6,742 nucleotides of DNA from Desulfurococcales archaeon (GCA_027043985.1 JALUDQ010000001.1:1-6742); one strand, 5' to 3'; shown: positions 1 to 6,047, numbered from the stretch's first letter. Notes: generated by a model from the letters alone, not told the origin. Numbers and translations are program-made.

Positions 1-350
1 TTTCCTTCAAGGTATTCTCTTACTATCTTCTTAGCTGATTCTACGTCGAGGTCTCCTATGTACTTGTTCTCTATGCCCTTAGACTCGTCGTCTATAATAG
101 CGTAGAAGGAGCCATCAGTATCAAGTGCTATTAGAACAGTAGCATCATTATGTGCAAATATTATTGCTGCTGGACAATACTCTTCCAACGCCAATACGTA
201 GGATGGGTAGCTTCTCGGCATACGTTCTAGTAATAATAATGCTTGATCTAGAGGCATTACCCCTAATCCTATTGCATCATATGAGCCGTTGGGGACAAAG
301 TTGCGGTTCATGCCCTGGAGGTTGACATCCACTAGGGTTTGAGAACTCAT
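1..350 (-). CDS. Hypothetical protein, 5' part only (runs off the left window edge)
   Basis: An open frame of at least 116 codons starts at ATG 348-350 on the minus strand and continues past base 1 without a stop. The product begins MSSQTLVDVNLQGMNRNF and looks soluble, with no signal peptide or membrane segment. It has acidic stretches (ALDTDGSFYAIIDDESKG around residues 77-94) and a helix-like end (SAKKIVREYLEG). The alternation of hydrophobic strands (AAIIFAHNDATVLIALD, then SFYAIID) suggests a small alpha/beta fold in which a sheet reads out a residue pattern, but I recognise no family. A TATA box lies about 35 nt upstream, so this gene has its own promoter and is separate from the lipid genes. 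A weak GGAG sits 11 nt before the ATG. Met14 is an alternative start. The existence of the gene is well supported by clean coding character; its function is unknown. Confidence 0.75.
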   Translation of the reverse strand, partial: MSSQTLVDVNLQGMNRNFVPNGSYDAIGLGVMPLDQALLLLERMPRSYPSYVLALEEYCPAAIIFAHNDATVLIALDTDGSFYAIIDDESKGIENKYIGDLDVESAKKIVREYLEG

Positions 351-380
351 TACTATTTCAGCTCCAAGGGGAGAGTTTCT

Positions 381-388
381 CTTATATA
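381..388 (-). promoter_or_regulatory. TATA box for the leftmost minus-strand gene
   Basis: Read on the minus strand this is TATATAAG, inside AATATATAAGAG. Its centre is about 35 nt upstream of the ATG at 350. Archaeal transcription usually starts about 25 nt downstream of the TATA centre, which would give a leader of about 10 nt. Confidence 0.55.
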
Positions 389-405
389 TTATGTTATTTA
401 TGCAT

Positions 406-420
406 GTTAATAAAATTAAC
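406..420. repeat. Short perfect inverted repeat
   Basis: GTTAAT and ATTAAC flank a 3-nt AAA spacer, giving a 6-bp palindromic element between the end of the kinase gene and the promoter of the leftmost gene. It could be a small hairpin at the 3' end of the kinase transcript or a protein-binding site. It is AT-rich and short, so chance is possible. Confidence 0.3.
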
Positions 421-424
421 ACTA

Positions 425-457
425 ATTATAAAAGAATAGATACAGGATAGGAGGAGA
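425..457 (-). terminator. Possible pyrimidine/T-rich terminator after the lipid operon
   Basis: Directly after the kinase stop codon, the minus strand is pyrimidine-rich (TCTCCTCCTATCC) and then has a T run (ATTCTTTTATAA). Archaeal RNA polymerase often terminates at T-rich stretches without a stem. Placement fits, but no long T tract is present. Confidence 0.3.
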
Positions 458-1078
458 CTAGGGTAGAAGCCACAATAATACTCCAGCAGTTATGGGGACT
501 GTTAACTCGTCTAAAACGGAAACCAAAGTCAGGCTCTCAACAAGACCTGCAGTAATAGATACTATTATAGCGGTTGTCCACGGAACACCTGCGATGAGGC
601 ATGAGAGGAAGCTTACAGCAATCATAGCTGAGAGGCCAGCAACGCTCTTCCTCTTATTATATGGTAGTTTTGGCTTGGGTAAGGCTCTACCAGTTATAGC
701 TGCCGCTGCATCACCGAGGCTTGAAACCATTACTGCTGCAGCAGCATCAATTGGCTCGAGTAAGAGTATTAGTAGGATCGTCATGAACCAGAAGTAGACT
801 GTACCAGTAAAATACTTCTTTTCGACTTCGTCTCTTCTAGCCATTATCTTAAACGTGTGGGAAGCTATGGGTACTCTTATGTTGAGGTTTTTCCTCAAAG
901 CTATCTCGTGGGCAAGATATATTGCGAAGAAGAATGAGGCTATGGGTAGGGCTACTGGTTTACCCAGCCAGACGACTATTGGGATAGCAGCAAACCCCGG
1001 GATAACATGGATACTCTTCCTCTTCACCTCGGCTAGAACACTACTCCACCTATTGGGCTCTTCTAAGAGGCTCAACAC
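458..1078 (-). CDS. Dolichol/phytol-kinase-family membrane protein (CTP-dependent prenol kinase or cytidylyltransferase-like)
   Basis: A 206-aa integral membrane protein with about 6-7 hydrophobic segments. It resembles the SEC59/DGK1/VTE5 family, which uses CTP to phosphorylate lipid alcohols and is often annotated as phosphatidate cytidylyltransferase-like. Seen in the sequence: the N-terminal RKSIH motif (residues 20-24), ARRDEVEKKYFTGT (80-93), the nucleotide-site core SSLGDAAAAITGR (119-131, Asp123), KLPYNKRKSVAG (137-148), and the C-terminal E181...VLDELTVPITAG (188-199). These occur in family order. The start is GTG at 1076-1078; the neighbouring in-frame TTG is an alternative. There is no clear Shine-Dalgarno site, only a purine tract (GGGAAGGGG). 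The gene starts 21 nt after the UbiA stop and in the same frame, so translation is probably coupled. The pairing with an ether-lipid prenyltransferase points to phosphorylation of geranylgeraniol, dolichol or an archaeal lipid intermediate. The family is fairly sure; the substrate is inference. Confidence 0.85.
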   Translation of the reverse strand: MLSLLEEPNRWSSVLAEVKRKSIHVIPGFAAIPIVVWLGKPVALPIASFFFAIYLAHEIALRKNLNIRVPIASHTFKIMARRDEVEKKYFTGTVYFWFMTILLILLLEPIDAAAAVMVSSLGDAAAAITGRALPKPKLPYNKRKSVAGLSAMIAVSFLSCLIAGVPWTTAIIVSITAGLVESLTLVSVLDELTVPITAGVLLWLLP

Positions 1079-1099
1079 ACGCCCCTTCCCGGTTTCTCT

Positions 1100-2023
1100 C
1101 TAGAATACTCCTAGTAGGAAGGCTAGGAGGCCCATGAGTAATGGTATTTTGAGTATTCTCGTAGCTCTCCAAGCGTTAGCGTAGTTAGATGCTATTAATA
1201 TTATTGACGCTATTATCGGGACGTCTACGCCTAGGGCAGCGGTTACTAGATAATATATGTTATAATTGTATAACATGTATGGTAGCGGGCTAATAGCGAT
1301 AACGAGCACTAATAATAGGGTGCCAGCCAACAAGGCTACGCGGGGCCCAGCTATAACAGCTAGTGTTTTAACACCATACCTCCTATCACCCTCCAAGTCC
1401 TCTATACCCTTAAACAGTTCCCTACCAAGGATTATGAGGAAAGCATAGAGTCCAGGCAATAAGCTAGCCATTGGATTAGGTGAAGCGAGTCCTCCAAAAA
1501 ATATGCTGAGAAACGATAGGAAGGCTATTACGAGATTACCTGGGAGCCCCGTCTTCTTCAACCACCTAGAATACTCAAACAATAAGACTGAAGCTAGAAT
1601 AGCCGTTAACACACAGTAGGGATTCAAGACGATACTCAAGAAGACGCCAGCAACCATGAGGGCTAGGCTTACTTTAAGAGCTGTTTCAGCCCTAATCCTA
1701 CCAGATGGGATAGGACGCCAAGGCTTATTAACAGCATCAATAAACCTATCAAAATAATCGTTAACAATATTGCCGCCAGCCCCTATAAGAGAGGGAACAA
1801 GTGCAACGAGAACAAGAACCCTCATATCAGCATCAAACGTTAAACTCTGGCTACCAACAACGTAGCCGACTATCCCAGACAAACCTATAACAATAACATT
1901 ACCTATCCGAACAATACCCAGCCAATCAGCAATCCTCCTGGAAAAACCATAACCCAATTCATCCGCCACAAAACTAACATAACCCTCAACTATTTTACCT
2001 CTACCCTCAGCCCCCACATACAT
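1100..2023 (-). CDS. UbiA-family prenyltransferase, probable digeranylgeranylglyceryl phosphate synthase
   Basis: The 307-aa product has about 8-9 membrane helices and both Asp-rich motifs of the UbiA superfamily: NDYFDRFID (residues 88-96), followed by NKPWRPIPSG (99-108), and KGIEDLEGDRRYG (205-217). These bind the Mg2+-diphosphate of the prenyl donor. In archaea this family usually transfers the second geranylgeranyl group onto geranylgeranylglyceryl phosphate (EC 2.5.1.42), an essential step of archaeol synthesis at the membrane. The NKPWRPIPSG form and the adjacent lipid kinase favour that role, but another prenyl acceptor (quinone, chlorin) cannot be excluded. ATG 2021-2023 is the furthest upstream start, because an in-frame TGA lies 3 nt further up. 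The first 30 or so residues are charged, non-membrane and longer than usual, so a GTG start at Val19 or TTG at Leu23 is possible. No good Shine-Dalgarno site is seen for any of them. Confidence 0.9.
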   Translation of the reverse strand: MYVGAEGRGKIVEGYVSFVADELGYGFSRRIADWLGIVRIGNVIVIGLSGIVGYVVGSQSLTFDADMRVLVLVALVPSLIGAGGNIVNDYFDRFIDAVNKPWRPIPSGRIRAETALKVSLALMVAGVFLSIVLNPYCVLTAILASVLLFEYSRWLKKTGLPGNLVIAFLSFLSIFFGGLASPNPMASLLPGLYAFLIILGRELFKGIEDLEGDRRYGVKTLAVIAGPRVALLAGTLLLVLVIAISPLPYMLYNYNIYYLVTAALGVDVPIIASIILIASNYANAWRATRILKIPLLMGLLAFLLGVF

Positions 2024-2118
2024 TAATCAACGTATTCTCATTACTCAGTGCTAGAACTGTAGGGAGATAACTGAGGGCATTCTCTAGAAGAACAATAGAT
2101 GTCGATATTCTATACCTT

Positions 2119-2127
2119 CTTTTAATA
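2119..2127 (-). promoter_or_regulatory. Possible TATA box for the UbiA-kinase unit
   Basis: The minus strand reads TATTAAAAG. Transcription would start near 2098 and leave a leader of about 75 nt before the UbiA ATG, longer than usual for this kind of organism. The stronger TATA at 2281-2288 is the competing promoter; it would include the small ORF in the transcript. Confidence 0.3.
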
Positions 2128-2250
2128 CTATGCTCTTCTCCGGGGAGTCCTTGTTTGAGTAAGGTCTACTCTAATACTAGTACCGGGGACCCTAATCATG
2201 TTGAGTCTATCGTTGCGAAAACAATGGTAGACTTCTTTAGCCTTTGACAT
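2128..2250 (-). CDS. Small hypothetical basic protein, 40 aa
   Basis: ATG 2248-2250 to TAG 2128-2130 encodes a 40-residue product starting MSKAKEVYHCFRNDRLNMIR and ending TPRRRA. It is basic (about ten Arg/Lys), has no membrane segment, and shows a balanced composition with few low-complexity runs. The main support is placement: a TATAAAAT box is centred about 35 nt upstream, the spacing expected for a short-leader archaeal mRNA. The Shine-Dalgarno signal is weak (AGGAT, about 9 nt before the ATG). It could be a real small protein, perhaps nucleic-acid binding, or a leader ORF of the downstream UbiA transcript. An ORF of 41 codons can arise by chance, and the same DNA forms a hairpin on the plus strand. 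I recognise no family. Confidence 0.35.
   Translation of the reverse strand: MSKAKEVYHCFRNDRLNMIRVPGTSIRVDLTQTRTPRRRA
2203..2234 (+). other. 13-bp hairpin that pairs fully only as plus-strand RNA
   Basis: Arms 2203-2215 (GAGTCTATCGTTG) and 2222-2234 (CAATGGTAGACTT) pair along all 13 positions with three G-U pairs around a 6-nt CGAAAA loop. On the minus strand the G-U pairs become A-C mismatches. This favours a plus-strand RNA structure, but no plus-strand promoter or T tract is obvious. It overlaps the small ORF on the other strand. Confidence 0.4.
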
Positions 2251-2280
2251 TAATTGATAATCCTAGTTTAGGAGCTTGTA

Positions 2281-2288
2281 ATTTTATA
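2281..2288 (-). promoter_or_regulatory. Strong TATA box (TATAAAAT)
   Basis: The minus strand reads GGTATAAAAT. Expected transcription start is near 2260, about 10 nt ahead of the ATG of the small ORF at 2250. It is the best promoter match in the ClC-UbiA gap, so it may drive the small ORF alone or the whole small ORF-UbiA-kinase transcript. Confidence 0.5.
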
Positions 2289-2324
2289 CCTCTGAACTGT
2301 ATTGTATTATTTGGTTCTTCTAAC

Positions 2325-2492
2325 TCATTCTATTATTAATATTAATCCTATTATGGTTATGGTTAGGGCTATGTATATGTTGTTTAATCTTAATACGTGT
2401 GGTATATAGTAGTGGATTGTAGTTGATGATACATTTAGTGTTGGAGCTATAGTACAAATGCATTTTCCTAAAAATGTATTGTCTCCTCTACT
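2325..2492 (-). pseudogene. Start-less frame ending in a transmembrane tail; possible gene remnant
   Basis: Between TGA 2493-2495 and TGA 2325-2327 there is a 55-codon open frame with protein-like content. It has a polar Thr/Ser stretch (APTLNVSSTTIHYY), then LRLNN, then the strongly hydrophobic IYIALTITIIGLILIIE just before the stop. That is the pattern of a C-terminally anchored surface protein, as in the neighbouring 541-aa gene. It contains no ATG, GTG or TTG start, and its upstream side runs into the intact ClC gene. It may therefore be the remaining 3' end of a gene whose front was lost. An overlapping ATG-started frame (2320-2463, 47 aa, Asn/Ile/His-rich) looks less like protein. AT-rich DNA can mimic a membrane helix, so this is tentative. 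Confidence 0.25.
2457..2480. terminator. Hairpin and T run just downstream of the ClC gene
   Basis: AATGCATTTT (2457-2466) and AAAATGTATT (2471-2480) form a 10-bp stem with a 4-nt loop. All pairs, including one G-U, form on the plus strand; the minus strand has one A-C mismatch. On the minus strand the sequence also has TTTTT about 40 nt after the ClC stop, a plausible archaeal termination signal. The hairpin itself may be unrelated. Confidence 0.35.
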
Positions 2493-2510
2493 TCATATTG
2501 ATGGTTTTGT

Positions 2511-4373
2511 TTACGGTATTAGGTATTGAGATACTATTACCGCTAGATCTTCTACTAGGAGTACTCCACGATACCGTTTGTCTTTGTCTACTATTATACC
2601 ATAGTTTTTAGCATAATGTATCATTTTTTCTACGGCTTTAGTTAGTTTTTCCTCTGGTTTCAATAACACTATGTCTTTTTTCAACGGTATTTGTGACAAT
2701 TTTACTTTAACAAGGTTTTTCCGGTAAGCGTATCTTATGGTCTCTAAGTCTATTATTCCTAGTATTCTGCCGTTACTACTTGTTACTGGTATGAATCTTT
2801 GCTGATATTCTCTCATAACCTTTATCGCTTCTCTTAGCGTGCAATCTATTGTTACAGCTTGGTATTCCTGGTTTTCAAGGTCCTTTACTAGTAGACGTCG
2901 TAGTTTTGGGCGAGATTCCATTACTTCTAAGATTGTCTTTAGGCTCGCCACTAGGGGGTATGTTCTTCTAAGTATTTGCGCTGGGTATAGGGTATCGTAT
3001 TTTATCAGCTCGTTAGCTATAAGAGAGCCTATAATAGCTGGGATAATTAATAAGTAGTTGTCGCTCATTTCAGCAATCATAATTGCTGTTGCGAGTGGAG
3101 TATTTGTTGCAGCGCCAAAGACGCTAGCCATTCCTATATAGGCGTAGGCGCGTACTGGTAGTTTTGCTATAGGGTAGCCTACTACTAGTCCGTAGAGTAC
3201 TCCGAAGAGTCCTCCGATAAAGATGCTTGGGGCGAAGAGTCCCCCGCTACCCCCGCTTCCAATACTAAATGATGTAGCAATCATTTTAGCAACAACTAGT
3301 ATAGCTAGGGTTATAATGATATTCACGCCTAAGAGTCTTAGTTCAGAATGATTAGTATAGTCCATGCCCAGTATTAATGATAGTGTTGAGCTCCCGCTAC
3401 CAATAACGTGGGGTACTAGGAATCCTATGAAAGCAACTGGTAGAGACCCTATCACGGGGTTAAGCCACGGTTTACGGTGTTTTTCTTCAAGCCACCAGAA
3501 AAGTCTTGAAACACCATGGTATAAGCGTATATAGGCTAGAGTAACTCCAGCGGCAATTACTCCTAGGATAATATATGTTAGAATAGCAATTGGTTTAAAG
3601 AATAATGATACTGTAGCGTGAACCTGTGGGAAAAACCATTGATAGCCTAAGATATTTGCTGAAACCGTATAGGCTGTAATAGATGCAGCTAATGCTGCGA
3701 CAATAGCATCTGCTTCGAGATCCCTCCTATAGAGTACTTCGACTGCAAATAACGCCGAGCCTATGGGGCTATGGAATATAGCTGAGAGAGCACCAGCCAT
3801 CCCAGCTACCATCATAATCCTTCGCTCAATAATGTTTAAGCCGAGTATTCTCGAAATAATTGTTCCAATACCAGCACCTATTTGAAAACTAGGCCCTTGC
3901 AATCCACCGCTTCCACCAGAGCCTACAAGGAGGGCAGAGGCGATGGCTTTTACTATGGGTGTTCTCTTACGCATTTCAAGACCATAATGATATAGTTTTA
4001 TGGTAATATTTACTCCGGGACCCTTTGCTAGGGGTTCAATTTTGTATACTAGTAAGCTACTCAGTAATGCTCCAAGAGGTATTATTACTAGTAGTAGATA
4101 CGACCTCTTCGATTCAATGGCCGTTATAGATAAATCACTGGTAGCCATGAATTTTCCATCTATTAGTATAATAGAAAACTCAACAACTAGTACTACCAGA
4201 AAGTAGAAAAGTATTATAATTATAGAGGAGAAAAACCCCACAATTATTGCCATTAAAAGTCTTTTTTCAATAAATCCTAGACTCCTTACTCTCAAAGCAA
4301 TACTGTTTAGTAGAGTAGCCAATGCTTTCTCCTCCACTCCATGAAAGAGTTTATCATAGCTACAAGTCCCCAT
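2511..4373 (-). CDS. ClC-family anion channel/transporter with C-terminal tandem CBS domains
   Basis: The 620-aa product has a ClC membrane core (about residues 35-470) and two CBS domains (about 495-550 and 556-617), a regulatory pair that often binds adenine nucleotides. The three ClC filter regions are visible: GPGVN (118-122), GSGGSGGLQGPSFQIG (151-166), and GSGGSGGLFAPSIFIGG (372-388); TLYPAQIL carries the conserved pore tyrosine (Tyr463). Three key positions are unusual. Gln159 stands where exchangers have the external gating Glu. Val213, in FAVEVL, stands where exchangers have the internal proton Glu. Pro119 stands at the central Ser, a change known to favour nitrate in a plant ClC. 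This suggests a passive anion channel rather than a Cl-/H+ antiporter. The gene starts 3 nt after the secreted-protein stop, in the same frame (TAA ACA ATG), implying co-transcription. An internal TTG at Leu18 (4320-4322) has a much better Shine-Dalgarno (GGAGTGGAGGAG) and may be the true start. Confidence 0.93.
   Translation of the reverse strand: MGTCSYDKLFHGVEEKALATLLNSIALRVRSLGFIEKRLLMAIIVGFFSSIIIILFYFLVVLVVEFSIILIDGKFMATSDLSITAIESKRSYLLLVIIPLGALLSSLLVYKIEPLAKGPGVNITIKLYHYGLEMRKRTPIVKAIASALLVGSGGSGGLQGPSFQIGAGIGTIISRILGLNIIERRIMMVAGMAGALSAIFHSPIGSALFAVEVLYRRDLEADAIVAALAASITAYTVSANILGYQWFFPQVHATVSLFFKPIAILTYIILGVIAAGVTLAYIRLYHGVSRLFWWLEEKHRKPWLNPVIGSLPVAFIGFLVPHVIGSGSSTLSLILGMDYTNHSELRLLGVNIIITLAILVVAKMIATSFSIGSGGSGGLFAPSIFIGGLFGVLYGLVVGYPIAKLPVRAYAYIGMASVFGAATNTPLATAIMIAEMSDNYLLIIPAIIGSLIANELIKYDTLYPAQILRRTYPLVASLKTILEVMESRPKLRRLLVKDLENQEYQAVTIDCTLREAIKVMREYQQRFIPVTSSNGRILGIIDLETIRYAYRKNLVKVKLSQIPLKKDIVLLKPEEKLTKAVEKMIHYAKNYGIIVDKDKRYRGVLLVEDLAVIVSQYLIP
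4329..4340 (-). promoter_or_regulatory. Shine-Dalgarno-like site inside the ClC N-terminus
   Basis: The minus strand reads GGAGTGGAGGAG, ending 6 nt before TTG 4320-4322 (ClC codon 18). The ATG at 4373 has only a weak GAGAAGA upstream. The first 17 residues are also not needed for the membrane core, so the start may be at codon 18. Confidence 0.35.
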
Positions 4374-4376
4374 TGT

Positions 4377-6002
4377 TTAAGTCTTCTCACGTATTATGAA
4401 ATATACTGCTATTACTACTATAGCAGACAATGCTATAGCAAGCAATACTATTGTTTCTACATTAATCCTCTCTACGCTATGGGTTATTGTAACAGTATGG
4501 TTTATTGTTTCTGTAATAGTCTTGGTTCTTGTTGCTGTCTCAGTTACGGTCTTAGTCTTCTCTATAGTAGTTGTTACCATATAAGTCATTGTCTTCGTTA
4601 CCGTCTTAGCAGGCTGAGTTATAGTAGTATTTGTTGGTGTCATCTCCACTACTTCTACGTGGAGCTTCAATGGTTTAAAGAGCTCTATCCTATTAGGCTC
4701 CACTACCACCCTAAGGTTCCCAGATTCTGACCCAACTATGCTGATATTTAGCGGTATGAGATGTTCTACTCCAAGTAATAGGCGATAAGGCTCTAGTACT
4801 GCTGTAAGATTCTCTAAGTACTCTTTAACTATCCTAACAGTCTTCTCAATCCTCTCGCTAACTGGGAGTATTTTATTAGGGTATTCTAGTCTTCCAGTTG
4901 TAACCGATATGTTGAAGGATATGTTCTCTTTCATAAACTCTATTCTAGTATGAGCGCGCATAGTGTAGGATGTCTTCTCTACAAGCCCGGGTATCCTCAT
5001 ATAGTCTTGGAGACCGCCTAGACCTAGGGAAGGACTCGATACGTTAACCCCGATTACTGAGAATACTATGTTTAAGAGTGGGAGGCATCCTCCTAGCTCT
5101 CCTACGAGTGTTTTCAGCGTAGTGTTATTATCTTCTATTCTTATGTGGACTTCAGTTTTAGATCCTATCCTCATTGAATTAGAGTATTCTTCAGCCCAAA
5201 TGGATTGAGCTACTCTAATCCGAGTTCTAGCCGGGTTAGATAGGCTTACCAAACATTTCTCGACCTCTCTCTTCCGCTCCTCGGATAAGGCCTCTTCCTT
5301 TAAACCATGTTGTAGTAGTCTAGTATAGTTTACTTCTATTAATCCGCTTATCCTGTAAGTATGGTTTTCCGGTTCCATACTGTATTGTGTAAACTTTATC
5401 CAATCGAACCCCTTTTCCACTAGAGCCTTGTTTAACGTACTCGCATTCTGTTTTAATAATACTTTTAGGATACTGATGTTCTCTCCCTTCAATTCTATTG
5501 TAAACGAGACTCTTAGGGTATTTGGAGTAAAATTAGCTACCAACCTACTAATGTTTACTATAGAGTGGGCTGTTACATTGGGATGCCTCTCAACTACGTC
5601 TATTAGGATCATACCGCTGAGATAGGAGGAGTTTACAGTCCTCGGCTCTAGGCTTAAACTAGCTCCAAGGAAGAATATAGACTGGTTTCGGGGTTCACCG
5701 GATGGGGTTCCATACAGGTTTACTTCTAATCCCCCAGTCAATGCTAGTTCTATGTCTCTAGTTGTCTTGGTATATGTTAGAATATAGTCTACATGACCAC
5801 TACTTATACTAGTAGGAGCCTCAAGGACTCCAATAATAGAGTAGGCGAGCACTATGCTAGAATCCGGGTATACTATTATACTGAGGCTCGGAGAAGCATG
5901 AATAACAGGGTTTGAGTCAGCAACTACAGTTAAGGCCTCAAGCACAATACACGATAATAGGATTAGCGTGACCAATCTAGAAGCCATCGAGGTCGTCGGC
6001 AA
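4377..6002 (-). CDS. Secreted, C-terminally membrane-anchored protein with Thr-rich stalk; ectodomain family not recognised
   Basis: The 541-aa product has four parts: an N-terminal signal-type helix (about residues 8-28, RLVTLILLSCIVLEALTVVA), a large beta-rich ectodomain (about 30-450), a Thr-rich stalk (about 454-510, with TVTKT, TVTETATRT and TITET units), and one transmembrane helix (about 517-536) ending in a short REKT tail. This is the usual plan of archaeal surface proteins displayed outside the cell. By eye it carries well over a dozen N-x-S/T sequons, fitting heavy N-glycosylation. The ectodomain has two cysteines (Cys250, Cys306) that could form a disulfide. The outer start is TTG 6000-6002. 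ATG at 5985-5987 (Met6) still gives a full signal peptide and may be preferred; AGGTGG directly abuts the TTG and is 15 nt from the ATG. It is the first gene of an operon with the ClC. Function is unknown; it could be an accessory or sensor subunit. Confidence 0.88.
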   Translation of the reverse strand: MPTTSMASRLVTLILLSCIVLEALTVVADSNPVIHASPSLSIIVYPDSSIVLAYSIIGVLEAPTSISSGHVDYILTYTKTTRDIELALTGGLEVNLYGTPSGEPRNQSIFFLGASLSLEPRTVNSSYLSGMILIDVVERHPNVTAHSIVNISRLVANFTPNTLRVSFTIELKGENISILKVLLKQNASTLNKALVEKGFDWIKFTQYSMEPENHTYRISGLIEVNYTRLLQHGLKEEALSEERKREVEKCLVSLSNPARTRIRVAQSIWAEEYSNSMRIGSKTEVHIRIEDNNTTLKTLVGELGGCLPLLNIVFSVIGVNVSSPSLGLGGLQDYMRIPGLVEKTSYTMRAHTRIEFMKENISFNISVTTGRLEYPNKILPVSERIEKTVRIVKEYLENLTAVLEPYRLLLGVEHLIPLNISIVGSESGNLRVVVEPNRIELFKPLKLHVEVVEMTPTNTTITQPAKTVTKTMTYMVTTTIEKTKTVTETATRTKTITETINHTVTITHSVERINVETIVLLAIALSAIVVIAVYFIIREKT

Positions 6003-6025
6003 CCACCTAATAGGCTCTCATTGTT

Positions 6026-6036
6026 ATTATTTACGG
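6026..6036 (-). promoter_or_regulatory. Possible TATA box for the surface protein-ClC operon
   Basis: The minus strand reads GTAAATAATAA. Its centre is about 29 nt before TTG 6002 and 44 nt before ATG 5987, so the mRNA would be nearly leaderless for the former or have a leader of about 18 nt for the latter. An AT tract (TTTAATTTTTAG, near 6063-6074) is an alternative. Confidence 0.4.
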
Positions 6037-6047
6037 TATTCTCACAC

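Larger units (their letters stand above)
2024..2510. other. 487-nt stretch without a large gene, between the ClC and UbiA genes
   Basis: Both flanking genes are on the minus strand, so this is the 3' flank of the ClC gene and the 5' flank of the UbiA gene. It contains a T run and hairpin just after the ClC stop, a start-less frame ending in a transmembrane segment (2325-2492), a strong TATA box (2281-2288), a 40-aa ORF (2128-2250), a long hairpin (2203-2234) and a second weak TATA-like site (TATTAAAAG, 2119-2127). The last lies about 100 nt before the UbiA start. I find no tRNA or C/D-box RNA here. Confidence 0.6.

Noticed and set aside
492..797. Plus-strand ORF of 101 aa opposite the kinase gene
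   Set aside because: It lies entirely antisense to the kinase, whose family motifs are clear, and its Ala/Thr/Ile-rich translation looks like a reverse-frame shadow.
2421..2510. C/D-box guide RNA suggested by GTTGATGAT at 2422-2430 on the plus strand
   Set aside because: No CTGA D box follows within the expected distance, and no second C'/D' pair is present.
2024..2510. tRNA gene in the gap
   Set aside because: No T-loop GTTCRANNC match with a supporting acceptor stem was found on either strand.
2511..4373. Fluoride-specific ClC (CLC-F) identity
   Set aside because: CLC-F proteins are generally described as keeping the external gating Glu; here that position is Gln and the first filter reads GPGVN.
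4396..4584. Plus-strand ORF that looks like a membrane helix
   Set aside because: The Val/Ile/Leu run is the antisense reading of the Thr-rich stalk codons, not an independent small membrane protein.
4341..4730. Plus-strand ORF of 129 aa opposite the end of the surface-protein gene
   Set aside because: Its translation is extremely Tyr/Cys/Ser-rich, typical of the reverse frame of the Thr/Val repeat region, and it has no promoter.
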